Positions 55,135 to 64,000 of a stretch of 64,000 nucleotides of DNA are shown piece by piece (the first letter of the stretch is position 1; the number at the start of each line of letters is the position of its first letter). A model generated the notes under the pieces. The model was not told where the DNA came from and did not search any database. It saw nothing but the letters and a program-made list of their open reading frames with translations. The DNA lies in the NCBI GenBank assembly GCA_020161615.1, contig JAIUPD010000004.1, forward strand, positions 186,001 through 250,000, written 5' to 3'. This DNA is from Pseudomonadota bacterium (GTDB taxonomy: Bacteria > Pseudomonadota > Alphaproteobacteria > Rhodobacterales > Rhodobacteraceae). Both the position numbers and the translations under genes were made by a program.

Positions 55135-55701
55135 GTGCAGACGTTCACAACCAGGCTCGACGGTGTGATCCGGGTGGTGCCGAAGCGCTTTGGCGATCAC
55201 CGGGGGTTCTTTGCCCAGACCTATACCCGCCGCGACTATGCCGCCGCCGGGATCGACGGCGATTTCGTGCAGGACAACCATTCGCTCTCGGCCCAGGTCG
55301 GCACGGTGCGCGGGCTGCATTTCCAGGCGCCGCCCCATGCGCAGGGCAAGCTGGTGCGCTGCGGCCGCGGCGCGATTTTCGACGTGGCGGTCGATATCCG
55401 CAAGGGCAGCCCGACCTTCGGGCAATGGGTGGGATTCGAGCTTTCGGCCGAGAATGGCGCGCAGCTTTATGTGCCGCCGGGCTTCGCGCATGGCTTCATG
55501 ACGCTGCTTCCAGACAGCGAGATCGTCTATAAATGCACCGATTACTACGCGCCCGAGACCGAAGGCGCGCTCCGCTGGGACGATCCGGCCATCGGCATCG
55601 ACTGGCCGCTGCAGGGCGAGGCGGTGCTGAGCGCGAAGGATTCCGTGGCGCCGTTGCTGGCGGATCTGGACAGCCCCTTCCTCTGGCGGGGTGAGGCATG
55701 A
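55135..55701 (+). CDS. rfbC: dTDP-4-dehydrorhamnose 3,5-epimerase
   Basis: The 188-aa cupin enzyme makes dTDP-4-keto-L-rhamnose. It has [43 protein letters not shown] (catalytic histidine), [26 protein letters not shown] and [13 protein letters not shown]. It begins with GTG at 55135; GGAGGG ends 5 nt upstream. It is the first gene of rfbCBDA, where each gene overlaps the next by 4 nt. Confidence 0.95.
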   Translation: MQTFTTRLDGVIRVVPKRFGDHRGFFAQTYTRRDYAAAGIDGDFVQDNHSLSAQVGTVRGLHFQAPPHAQGKLVRCGRGAIFDVAVDIRKGSPTFGQWVGFELSAENGAQLYVPPGFAHGFMTLLPDSEIVYKCTDYYAPETEGALRWDDPAIGIDWPLQGEAVLSAKDSVAPLLADLDSPFLWRGEA

Positions 55702-56753
55702 AGATCCTGATCACCGGCGGCGCCGGATTCATCGGCTCGGCCGTCGTCCGGCTGGCGATTGCCCGGGGGCATGAGGTGGTGAACCTCGACGCGCTGACCT
55801 ATGCCGCCTGTCTTGAGAACGTGGCCTCGGTGGCCGGAAACCCGCGCTATGCTTTCGAGCGGATCGACATCCGCGACCGGGCGGCGGTCGAGGGCTGTTT
55901 CGCACGCCATCGCCCCGAGGCTGTGATGCATCTGGCGGCGGAATCGCATGTCGACCGGTCAATCGACGGGCCCGCCGATTTCATCGAAACCAATATCGTC
56001 GGCACGTTCAACATGCTGGAAGCGGCGCGGGGCTATTGGATCGGGCAGGGGCGGCCCGGGGGGTTCCGCTTCCACCATATCTCGACCGACGAGGTGTTCG
56101 GATCGCTGCCCGCCGACCCTGCGGCCAAGTTCACCGAAGACACCGCCTATGACCCGCGCAGTCCCTATTCGGCCTCGAAAGCCGGGTCCGACCATCTGGT
56201 CCGCGCCTGGCACGAGACCTATGGCCTGCCGGTGGTCCTGACCAATTGTTCCAACAATTACGGGCCGTTCCACTTTCCCGAGAAGCTGATCCCGGTGGTG
56301 ATCCTGAACGCGCTGGCCGGCAAGCCGCTGCCGATCTACGGCGACGGGTCGAACGTGCGCGACTGGCTTTATGTCGAGGATCACGCCGACGCGCTGCTTC
56401 TGGTGCTGGAGCGCGGGCAGAATGGCCGCAGCTACAACATCGGCGGCGAGAACGAGCGCAGCAATTTGCAGCTGGTGCGCACGATCTGCGGCATTCTGGA
56501 CCGGCTGGTGCCGCGTGACGCAGGTTCTTACGCCGATCTGATCACCTTCGTCCCGGACCGCCCCGGCCATGACGCGCGCTATGCCATCGACCCGTCGCGG
56601 ATCCGGCAGGAGCTGGGCTGGCGGCCCTCGGTCACGGTCGAGGAGGGGCTGGAGCGCACCGTGCGCTGGTATCTGGAGAACGAAAGCTGGTGGCGCCCGC
56701 TGCTGGAGCGGCGCGGCGTCGGGCAGCGGCTGGGCACGGGGGGCAAGGCATGA
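55698..56753 (+). CDS. rfbB: dTDP-glucose 4,6-dehydratase
   Basis: The 351-aa SDR enzyme converts dTDP-glucose to the 4-keto-6-deoxy sugar. It has [18 protein letters not shown] (NAD site), [27 protein letters not shown], the catalytic tyrosine motif [29 protein letters not shown] and [19 protein letters not shown]. Length is standard. It overlaps rfbC upstream and rfbD downstream by 4 nt each, giving tight translational coupling. Confidence 0.97.
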   Translation: MKILITGGAGFIGSAVVRLAIARGHEVVNLDALTYAACLENVASVAGNPRYAFERIDIRDRAAVEGCFARHRPEAVMHLAAESHVDRSIDGPADFIETNIVGTFNMLEAARGYWIGQGRPGGFRFHHISTDEVFGSLPADPAAKFTEDTAYDPRSPYSASKAGSDHLVRAWHETYGLPVVLTNCSNNYGPFHFPEKLIPVVILNALAGKPLPIYGDGSNVRDWLYVEDHADALLLVLERGQNGRSYNIGGENERSNLQLVRTICGILDRLVPRDAGSYADLITFVPDRPGHDARYAIDPSRIRQELGWRPSVTVEEGLERTVRWYLENESWWRPLLERRGVGQRLGTGGKA

Positions 56754-57601
56754 GCGTGCTGGTCTTCGGCAAGACTGGTCAGGTCGCGACGGAATTGCAG
56801 CGGCACCCGGAGGTGCTGGCGCTGGGGCGGGACGCGGCGGATCTGTCCGACCCCGAGGCCTGTGCGGCGGCAATCCGGGCGCATCGGCCGAAAGCGGTGA
56901 TCAACGCTGCCGCTTACACGGCCGTGGACCGGGCCGAGAGCGAGGAAGCGCAGGCCTTCCGCGTCAATGCCGAGGCGCCGGCCGCCATGGCCCGCGCCTG
57001 CGCGGCGCTGGGCGTGCCTTTCGTGACGATCTCGACCGATTACGTTTTCGACGGGGCGGGGACAGAGCCCTTCGCCCCCGACGCCCCGACCGGGCCGCTC
57101 GGCGCCTATGGCCGTAGCAAGCTGGCGGGGGAAGAGGCTGTGCGGGCCGCGGGCGGGGCGCAGGCGATCCTGCGGACCTCGTGGGTCTTTTCCGCCCATG
57201 GCGCGAATTTCGTGAAGACCATGCTGCGGCTGTCCGAAACCCGCGACACGCTCAATGTCGTCGCCGACCAGATCGGCGGCCCGACCCCCGCCCGTGCCAT
57301 TGCCGAGGCCTGCCTGACCATTGCCGCGCATCTGGGCCGAGACCCGGGCGCCAGCGGCACCTATCATTTCGCCGGCGCACCGGACACGAGTTGGGCCGAT
57401 TTCGCGCGCGAGATCTTTGCCCGGGCGGGCCGGACGACCACGGTCAACTCCATCCCCACCGCCGAATACCCGACCCCCGCGCGCAGGCCGCAGAACTCGC
57501 GCCTCGATTGCCGCACGACCGAGGCGGTCTTCGGCATCGCGCGCCCCGACTGGCGGCAAGCCCTCACGCAGACCCTGACAGAGCTGGACATCCCGACATG
57601 A
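56750..57601 (+). CDS. rfbD: dTDP-4-dehydrorhamnose reductase
   Basis: The 283-aa enzyme reduces dTDP-4-keto-L-rhamnose to dTDP-L-rhamnose. It has [15 protein letters not shown] (NADPH site), [28 protein letters not shown], the catalytic [12 protein letters not shown] and [17 protein letters not shown]. It overlaps both neighbours by 4 nt in rfbCBDA. Confidence 0.96.
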   Translation: MSVLVFGKTGQVATELQRHPEVLALGRDAADLSDPEACAAAIRAHRPKAVINAAAYTAVDRAESEEAQAFRVNAEAPAAMARACAALGVPFVTISTDYVFDGAGTEPFAPDAPTGPLGAYGRSKLAGEEAVRAAGGAQAILRTSWVFSAHGANFVKTMLRLSETRDTLNVVADQIGGPTPARAIAEACLTIAAHLGRDPGASGTYHFAGAPDTSWADFAREIFARAGRTTTVNSIPTAEYPTPARRPQNSRLDCRTTEAVFGIARPDWRQALTQTLTELDIPT

Positions 57602-58473
57602 CCGACCGCAAAGGCATCATCCTGGCCGGGGGTTCCGGCACCAGGCTTTACCCGATCACCACGGCCGTCTCGAAACAGCTGCTGCCGATCTACGACAAGC
57701 CGATGATCTATTACCCGCTGACCGTGCTGATGCTGGCCGGGATCCGCGAGATCCTGGTCATCACCACGCCGCATGATCAGGACCAGTTCCGCCGCACGCT
57801 GGGCGATGGCAGCCAATGGGGGATTTCGCTGAGCTACGTCACCCAGCCCAGCCCGGACGGGCTGGCGCAGGCCTTCATCCTGGCCGAGGAATTTCTGGCC
57901 GGCGCGCCCTCGGCCATGATCCTGGGCGACAACATCTTTTTCGGCCACGGCCTGCCCGAGGCCCTGCGCGAGGCCGGGCGGTCGGAGACTGGCGCCTCGG
58001 TCTTCGGGTACCGGGTTTCGGACCCCGAACGCTATGGCGTGGTGGATTTCGCCCCCGATGGCAGCGTGCGGCGGATCATCGAGAAGCCGAAGGTCCCGCC
58101 GTCGAGCTACGCCGTCACCGGGCTCTATTTCGTCGACGGGACGGCCCCCGCCCGGGCCCGTGCCGTCACACCCTCGGCCCGGGGCGAGCTGGAGATCACG
58201 ACGCTGCTGGAAAGCTATCTGGCCGATGGCGCGCTCAGCGTGCAGCGGATGGGTCGGGGTTATGCCTGGCTCGATACCGGCACGCATGACTCGCTGCTCG
58301 ACGCCGGGAATTTCGTCCGCACCCTGACCAACCGGCAGGGCCAGCAGGTGGGCTCGCCCGATGAGGTCGCCTTTGAGATGGGCTGGATCACCAAGGCGCA
58401 TCTGGCCGAGCGGGCGCGGCAATTCGGCAAGAACGAATACGGCGCCTATCTGGCGGGGCTGGCCGCGGACTGA
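57598..58473 (+). CDS. rfbA: Glucose-1-phosphate thymidylyltransferase
   Basis: The 291-aa enzyme makes dTDP-glucose from glucose 1-phosphate and dTTP, the entry to dTDP-L-rhamnose. It has IILAGGSGTRLYPITTAVSK, YDKPMIYYPLTVLMLAG, ILGDNIFFGHGLPEAL, RIIEKPKVPPSSYAVTGLYF and AWLDTGTHDSLLDAGNFV. It is the last gene of rfbCBDA and converges with the thiolase gene (28-bp gap). Confidence 0.97.
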   Translation: MTDRKGIILAGGSGTRLYPITTAVSKQLLPIYDKPMIYYPLTVLMLAGIREILVITTPHDQDQFRRTLGDGSQWGISLSYVTQPSPDGLAQAFILAEEFLAGAPSAMILGDNIFFGHGLPEALREAGRSETGASVFGYRVSDPERYGVVDFAPDGSVRRIIEKPKVPPSSYAVTGLYFVDGTAPARARAVTPSARGELEITTLLESYLADGALSVQRMGRGYAWLDTGTHDSLLDAGNFVRTLTNRQGQQVGSPDEVAFEMGWITKAHLAERARQFGKNEYGAYLAGLAAD

Positions 58474-58501
58474 TCCGCGGCCCGGCCCCTGTAAAGGGCG
58501 C

Positions 58502-59692
58502 TCAACCGCCGACCAGTTCCACGCCCATCGCCGTGGCCTCGCCGCCGCCGATGCAGACGGCGGCGACGCCCCTGGTTCCGCCCGAGCGTTTCAGCGCGTT
58601 CAGCAGCGTCACCAGGATCCGGGCGCCCGAGGCGCCGATCGGGTGGCCGAGGGCGCAGGCGCCGCCCAGCACGTTCATCTTCTCATGCGGGATGCCGAGG
58701 TCGCGCATGGCGACCATCGGAACCACGGCGAAGGCCTCGTTCACCTCCCACAGATCGACATCGCCGATGGTCCAGCCGGTGCGCTCCATAAGCCGGTTGA
58801 TGGCCGAGACGGGCGCGGTGGTGAAGAGCCCCGGCTCATGCGCATAGGACGCGTGGCCGGTGATCCGGGCCAGCGGTTTCAGGCCGCGCGCGGCGGCCTC
58901 GGAGGCGCGCATCAGCACCAGCGCCGCCGCCCCGTCCGAGATCGACGAGGAATTCGCCGCCGTCACCGTGCCATCCTTGCGGAAGGCGGGCTTCAGCGTG
59001 GGGATCTTGTCGGGACGGGCGCTTTTTGGCTGCTGGTCCTCGGCAATCGCGACGGTGGCGCGGCCCGAGGGGGCCTCGACCGACACGATTTCGGCCGCCG
59101 CCGCGCCATTGGCCGACGCCTCCAGCGCGCGCGACAGCGAGGCCAGCGCATAGGCATCCTGTTCCTCGCGGGTGAAGGCGTAGCGCTCGGCGCAATCCTC
59201 GGCGAAGGTGCCCATCAGGCGCCCCTTGTCGTAGGCGTCTTCCAGCCCGTCGAGGAACATGTGGTCCATCACCTGCCCGTGCCCGATCCGGGCGCCCGCG
59301 CGCATCTTGGGCAGCAGGTAGGGAGCATTGGTCATGCTTTCCATCCCGCCGGCGACGGCCACGCGCACGGACCCGGCCATGAGCTGATCATGCGCCAGCA
59401 TCACCGCCTGCATGCCTGAGCCGCACATCTTGTTCAGCGTGGTGCAGGGCGTGCCCAGGGTCAGCCCGGCCTTCAGGGCGGCCTGACGGGCCGGGGCCTG
59501 CCCCTGACCGGCGCCCAGCACGTTGCCCATCAGCACGCTGTCGATGTCCCCGGGTTGCAGCTCGGCCTCGGCTACGGCGGCCCGGATCGCGGCGCCGCCG
59601 AGGTCCGAGGCGGAAAGCGCGGCGAAATCGCCCAGCATGCCGCCGAGGGCGGTGCGCTTGGCGGCGACGATGACGATGGGATCTGCGGTCAT
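58502..59692 (-). CDS. Acetyl-CoA C-acyltransferase (thiolase)
   Basis: The 396-aa thiolase carries the nucleophilic cysteine in [11 protein letters not shown] (about residue 89), the NEAF motif in EVNEAFAVV, the catalytic histidine in [17 protein letters not shown] and the second cysteine in [15 protein letters not shown]. It cleaves 3-ketoacyl-CoA to acetyl-CoA (or condenses two acetyl-CoA). ATG 59692 has AGGA 6 nt upstream. It follows the acyl-CoA dehydrogenase gene by 8 bp on the same strand, so both act in one acyl-CoA oxidation pathway. Confidence 0.95.
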   Translation of the reverse strand: MTADPIVIVAAKRTALGGMLGDFAALSASDLGGAAIRAAVAEAELQPGDIDSVLMGNVLGAGQGQAPARQAALKAGLTLGTPCTTLNKMCGSGMQAVMLAHDQLMAGSVRVAVAGGMESMTNAPYLLPKMRAGARIGHGQVMDHMFLDGLEDAYDKGRLMGTFAEDCAERYAFTREEQDAYALASLSRALEASANGAAAAEIVSVEAPSGRATVAIAEDQQPKSARPDKIPTLKPAFRKDGTVTAANSSSISDGAAALVLMRASEAAARGLKPLARITGHASYAHEPGLFTTAPVSAINRLMERTGWTIGDVDLWEVNEAFAVVPMVAMRDLGIPHEKMNVLGGACALGHPIGASGARILVTLLNALKRSGGTRGVAAVCIGGGEATAMGVELVGG

Positions 59693-59700
59693 GGATTTCC

Positions 59701-60834
59701 TCACTGGGCCAGCGCGCGGGCGATGACGAGGCGCTGGATATCGCTGGTGCCTTCGTAGATCTGGCAGACGCGGACATCGCGCCAGATGCGTTCGACGGGG
59801 AAGTCGCGGGTATAGCCATAGCCGCCGAAGGTCTGGATCGCGGCGGAAGCCACCTTTTCCGCCATCTCGGAGGCGAAGAGCTTGGCCATCGAGGCTGCTT
59901 CCAGCGCGGGCAGGCCCGCGTCCTTCAGCGCGGCGGCGTGCAGCACCATCTGGCGCCCGGCCTCGACCTGCGTGGCCATGTCGGCCAGCCGGAAGGCCAC
60001 GGCCTGGTGGTCCATCAGCTTCTTGCCCATGCTCTCACGCTCCATCGCATAGGCGACGGCGGCCTCCAGCGCGGCGCGGGCCATGCCGACGGATTGCGCG
60101 GCGATGCCGATCCGGCCGCCTTCGAGGTTGGACAACGCGATGCGGTAACCTTGCCCCTCGTCGCCCAGCAGCGCGTCGGCCGGGAGTTCAAGGTCTTCAA
60201 GCGCGATTTGGGCCGTGTCGGACAGGTGCTGACCGAGCTTCTTCTCGATCGAGGCGACGCGCCAGCCCGGCGTCTTGGTCGGCACGACGAAGGCCGAGAT
60301 GCCCTTCTTGCCCGCCGCGGGATCGGTCACGGCAAAGACGATGGCGACATCGGCGTTCTTGCCCGAGGTGATGAATTGCTTCACGCCGTTGAGCACCCAG
60401 CCGGTGTTGGTGCGCGTGGCCCGCGTCTTCAGCGCCGCGGCGTCGGAACCCGCCTGCGGTTCGGTCAGACAAAAGGCGCCCAGCCATTCCCCGGCGGCCA
60501 TCGGGCGCAGGAATTCTTCCTTCTGCGCCTCGGTCCCGTAGCGCAGGATCGGCACGCAGCCGACCGAATTATGCACCGACATGATGGTGGAAAGGGCGCC
60601 ATTGCCGGCGGCGATCTCCTCCAGCGCGCAGGCATAGGCGACGCAATCCGTCATCGCGCCGCCCCATTCCTCGGGCACCAGCATGCCCATCAGGCCCAGC
60701 GCCCCCATCTCGGCGATGACCTCGCGCGGGAAATGGGCGCGTTCGTCCCAATCGGCGGCATGGGGCGTCAGACGTTCGGCGGCGAAGCGGCGCGCCATGT
60801 CGCGCACCATGCTCTGGTCTTCGGTCAGGATCAT
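59701..60834 (-). CDS. Acyl-CoA dehydrogenase
   Basis: The 377-aa flavoprotein has [38 protein letters not shown] (FAD region), [35 protein letters not shown] and [21 protein letters not shown], with the catalytic glutamate in [11 protein letters not shown] near the C-terminus. It oxidises short- or branched-chain acyl-CoAs. ATG 60834 was chosen over longer frames because family likeness begins there and AGGGGG lies upstream. It is divergent from a TetR gene, which probably represses it. Confidence 0.95.
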   Translation of the reverse strand: MILTEDQSMVRDMARRFAAERLTPHAADWDERAHFPREVIAEMGALGLMGMLVPEEWGGAMTDCVAYACALEEIAAGNGALSTIMSVHNSVGCVPILRYGTEAQKEEFLRPMAAGEWLGAFCLTEPQAGSDAAALKTRATRTNTGWVLNGVKQFITSGKNADVAIVFAVTDPAAGKKGISAFVVPTKTPGWRVASIEKKLGQHLSDTAQIALEDLELPADALLGDEGQGYRIALSNLEGGRIGIAAQSVGMARAALEAAVAYAMERESMGKKLMDHQAVAFRLADMATQVEAGRQMVLHAAALKDAGLPALEAASMAKLFASEMAEKVASAAIQTFGGYGYTRDFPVERIWRDVRVCQIYEGTSDIQRLVIARALAQ

Positions 60835-60895
60835 CGGCGGCGTCCCCCTCGCATCGGCCTGGCACCGGCAAAATGTGTCTTGCCGGTAAATTCTA

Positions 60896-60907
60896 TACTC
60901 ACTAGTA
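60896..60907. promoter_or_regulatory. Candidate TetR operator in the acyl-CoA dehydrogenase/TetR spacer
   Basis: TACTCACTAGTA is a short inverted repeat (TACT/AGTA) in an AT-rich stretch of the 106-bp divergent spacer. The arms are only 4 bp, so this is a weak candidate. Confidence 0.35.
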
Positions 60908-60940
60908 AATACGGGACGCAACAGTAATCATCGGATTCGG

Positions 60941-61579
60941 ATGCCCCGCAAACCCGCCCTCAGCGCCGATGCTTCGCCCTGGGCCCCGCCCGGCGATCGC
61001 GAGCGCGAGCGGGCGGCCAAGCGCGAGGCGGTGCTGAGGACGGCGGCGCGGTTCTTCAATCAGAAGGGGTTTCACGCCACCTCGCTCGACGATGTAGCGA
61101 ATGCGCTGAACGTCACGAAACCCACGATCTACCATTACTTCGCCAACAAGGACGAGATCCTGTTCGAATGCACCCGCCGGGGTCTCGGCGCGATCATCGA
61201 GGCCTCGCGCAAGGCGGCGGCGCAGGGGGGCACGGCGGCCGAGCGGCTGCGGAGTGTTCTCATGGCCTATGCGATGGTGATGCTGGACGATTACGGCATC
61301 TGCGTCGCGCGAACGCAGGATCACCTGCTTTCCGAGCCCTCGCGCAAACAATTCCGCGCGCTCAAGCGCGAGATCGACGCGCTGATCCGGCAAGTGGTGG
61401 CCGAGGGCGCGGCGGATGGCTCGCTGAGAATCCGCGATGTCAGGATTGCGACATTCACGGCGGCTCAGGCGCTGAACGGGCTCGGAAACTGGTACAATCC
61501 CGAGGGCCCCACAAGCCCCGAGGGGGCAGCACGACAGGTCGTCGAAACGCTGATGGACGGGCTTTCGGCAAAAGCCTGA
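60941..61579 (+). CDS. TetR-family regulator of acyl-CoA metabolism
   Basis: The 212-aa protein has a TetR helix-turn-helix at residues 27-73 (REAVLRTAARFFNQKGFHAT, LDDVANALNVTKPTIYHYFANKDEI) and a helical ligand domain resembling TetR_C regulators of fatty-acid or branched-chain degradation. It lies between the divergent acyl-CoA dehydrogenase-thiolase pair and the downstream SDR-dehydrogenase pair, so an acyl-CoA effector is likely (inference). Confidence 0.9.
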   Translation: MPRKPALSADASPWAPPGDRERERAAKREAVLRTAARFFNQKGFHATSLDDVANALNVTKPTIYHYFANKDEILFECTRRGLGAIIEASRKAAAQGGTAAERLRSVLMAYAMVMLDDYGICVARTQDHLLSEPSRKQFRALKREIDALIRQVVAEGAADGSLRIRDVRIATFTAAQALNGLGNWYNPEGPTSPEGAARQVVETLMDGLSAKA

Positions 61580-61642
61580 CAATCGCCGGATGGCGTGAGG
61601 ATCAAGGGTCCGTCAAGACGGGCCAGGCAAAAGGAGGGATAT

Positions 61643-62400
<758 letters not shown>

Positions 62401-62404
<4 letters not shown>

Positions 62405-63591
62405 GCTATGCGATGGAGCGGGGCGGCATCCCCGCCCGCGGACTTGAGATCGCCGACCGGGTGGAGGCCTTCGTCCGCGAAACCGTCGCCCCCTACGAGA
62501 AGGATCCGCGCCGCACCAGCCATGGCCCGAGCGAGGAGCTGTCCCTCGCGCTGAAGGACCTGGCGCGGGCGGCGGGGGTGATGACGCCGCATATTCTGGA
62601 GAATGGTGCGCACCTCACGCATCGTGAAACGGCCGCGGTGCTGATCCGCTCGGGCCTGTCGCCTCTGGGGCCGCTGGCCTGCCATGTCGCGGCGCCGGAC
62701 GAGGGGAATATGTACCTGCTGGGCAAGGTCGGTTCGCCCGAGCTGAAGCAGCGTTTCCTCGAACCGATGATCGAGGGGCGGATGCGGTCGGCCTTCTTCA
62801 TGACCGAACCGGCCGAGGAGGGCGGCGCGGGTTCGGACCCCTCGCTGATGCAGACGACCTGCCGGATGGACGGCAACCATTGGGTGATCAACGGCCGCAA
62901 GACCTATATCACCGGGGCCGATGGCGCGGGGCTGGGGATCATCATGGCCAAGTCCGAGGACGGGGCCTGCATGTTCCTGGTGGACCTGCCGGATCCGGCG
63001 GTGCGGATCGAGCGGGTGATGGACACGCTCGACAGTTCCATGCCGGGCGGCCATGCGGTCATCACCATCGACAACCTCAGGGTGCCCGCCACGCAGATGC
63101 TGGGCCAGTCGGGCGAGGGCTTCCGCTATGCCCAGGTGCGGCTCTCGCCGGCCCGGCTCACGCATTGCATGCGCTGGCTGGGCGCCTGCATCCGCGCCAA
63201 CGAGATCGCGACGGATTACGCCAACAAGCGCATGGCCTTCGGCAAGCCGCTGGTCGATCACGAAGGGGTCGGCTTCATGCTGGCCGACAATCTGATCGAC
63301 CTGAAACAGGCCGAGCTGATGATCTATTGGTGCGCCGATGTGCTGGACACGGGCGTGCTGGGGACGGCCGAAAGCTCCATGGCCAAGGTCGCGGTCTCGG
63401 AGGCGCTGATGCGCGTCGCCGACCGCTGCGTGCAGGTGATGGGCGGGCAGGGCGTGACGGCGGATACCATCGTCGAGCAGGTCTTCCGCGAAGTGCGCGC
63501 CTTTCGTATCTACGACGGTCCGACCGAAGTGCACAAATGGTCGCTGGCCAAGAAGATCAAGCGCGACTGGAAGAAGGCGCAGGAAGCCTGA
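62401..63591 (+). CDS. Acyl-CoA dehydrogenase, ACAD10/11-like
   Basis: The 396-aa protein has FMTEPAEEGGAGSDPSLMQTT, WVINGRKTYITGADGAGLGIIM, LGQSGEGFRYAQVRLSPARLTHCMRWLG, DRCVQVMGGQGVTADT and RIYDGPTEVHKWSLAKKI. The usual YEGTSE catalytic motif reads YDGPTE, as in ACAD10/11-type dehydrogenases, where Asp replaces Glu as base. It is translationally coupled to the SDR gene. It may handle longer or 4-hydroxy/branched acyl-CoAs; the substrate is uncertain. Confidence 0.92.
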
Positions 63592-63608
63592 GCCTTCGAT
63601 CCGGAACG

Positions 63609-63639
63609 AAAAAGCCCGTCGCTTGCGGCGGGCTTTTTG
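63609..63639. terminator. Bidirectional Rho-independent terminator
   Basis: AAAAAGCCCGTCG (63609-63621) pairs with CGGCGGGCTTTTT (63626-63638) around CTTG. It serves the dehydrogenase gene and the converging ABC ATPase gene. Confidence 0.93.
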
Positions 63640-63654
63640 TTGCCTGGGGGCGTC

Positions 63655-64000
63655 TCAGCCCGCGTCTGCGAAATGGCAGGCGACCTCATGCGTGCCGACG
63701 CGCCGCAGTTCCGGTCGGCTTTCGGCGCATTCGGTGCGGGCGATGGGGCAGCGGGTGCGGAAGGGGCAGCCCGAGGGCGGGTTCACCGGGCTCGGCACAT
63801 CGCCCTCCAGGATCGGCGCGTCGTCCTGCCGTGCGGCCTCGTCCGGGATCGCGTTGATCAGGGCCTGGGTATAGGGATGTAGGCGGTGGATCCAGACATC
63901 CTCGGCCGGGCCGATCTCGACGATGCGACCCAGGTACATGACGGCGATGCGGTTGGCGATGTAGCGCACCACCGCCAGGTCGTGCGAGATGAAGAGGTAG
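63655..64000 (-). CDS. Oligopeptide/dipeptide ABC transporter ATP-binding protein, C-terminal part (cut by window edge)
   Basis: The visible 114 codons contain FISHDLAVVRYIANRIAVMYLGRIVEIG (H-loop and beyond) and the C-terminal oligo_HPY extension HRLHPYTQALINAIP with a CPFRTRCPIARTEC cysteine motif, typical of OppD/OppF/DppF-type ATPases. It powers uptake of peptides, nickel or similar solutes. The Walker motifs lie outside the window. The gene converges on the terminator at 63609-63639. Confidence 0.93.
   Translation of the reverse strand, partial: YLFISHDLAVVRYIANRIAVMYLGRIVEIGPAEDVWIHRLHPYTQALINAIPDEAARQDDAPILEGDVPSPVNPPSGCPFRTRCPIARTECAESRPELRRVGTHEVACHFADAG

Overview
The window is 64 kb of high-GC alphaproteobacterial chromosome, most likely from a Rhodobacteraceae/Paracoccaceae member. 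The evidence is a Paracoccus-type aa3 oxidase subunit I encoded on its own, a bifunctional Rsh next to rpoZ and folK, the rsh-DUF2062-pdxJ order, a Brucella-type RibH2 under an FMN riboswitch, TAXI-type TRAP transport, and a DUF2793 phage/gene-transfer-agent-like fibre protein. I cannot name the genus. There is no CRISPR array, insertion sequence, integrase or rRNA operon.

Layout. 1-5.0 kb: 5' part of carB, a fused acetate kinase-PduL phosphotransacylase, an FMN riboswitch with ribH, and a split YeeE/YedE sulfur-transport pair. 5.2-15.0 kb: a catabolic island. A leftward operon (citrate-synthase-like lyase, CoA-transferase, metallo-hydrolase, TAXI binding protein, fused TRAP permease) diverges from an intradiol dioxygenase-IclR pair, followed by a LigM-like O-demethylase. 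An identical 15-bp palindrome sits in both outer promoters, so the genes look like one IclR regulon for a methoxylated aromatic compound. 15-25.7 kb: GT61 glycosyltransferase, tRNA-Ala(CGC), YqeY, a RidA-GST-DUF2244 operon, ctaD with a putative Fnr-type box, an aminotransferase, lipB, an envelope protein, and a LytTR regulator divergent from a DUF2306 protein. 25.7-30.7 kb: tRNA-Leu(GAG) and a four-gene polyamine-type ABC operon. 30.9-37.0 kb: trxC, a TRIC-like channel, rnhA, a methyltransferase, a LysE exporter, ispH and a small b-type-cytochrome-like membrane protein, which faces a TetR gene across two operators; then a YqaA-like protein with no canonical start, and an NYN-domain protein.

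37.1-44.5 kb: folK, rpoZ, rsh, DUF2062, pdxJ, then a CapD-type dehydratase and a NUDIX hydrolase. 44.5-46.8 kb: leftward acpS, a secreted protein, a LysE exporter and a membrane protein. acpS is joined to its upstream gene by three overlapping five-codon minicistrons. 47-58.5 kb: a surface-polysaccharide precursor region supplying GDP-mannose (algC/manB, manC), UDP-glucuronate (ugd) and dTDP-L-rhamnose (rfbCBDA), in which phage/GTA-like fibre genes are embedded. 58.5-63.6 kb: a fatty/branched acyl-CoA oxidation cluster (thiolase, two acyl-CoA dehydrogenases, SDR, TetR). The window ends in an oligopeptide ABC ATPase.

Most interesting points: the methoxyaromatic locus with lyase-type lower chemistry, the fibre genes inside the polysaccharide region, the minicistron chain before acpS, and the AckA-PduL fusion. 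All functions are inferred by reading the sequence; no database search was run.
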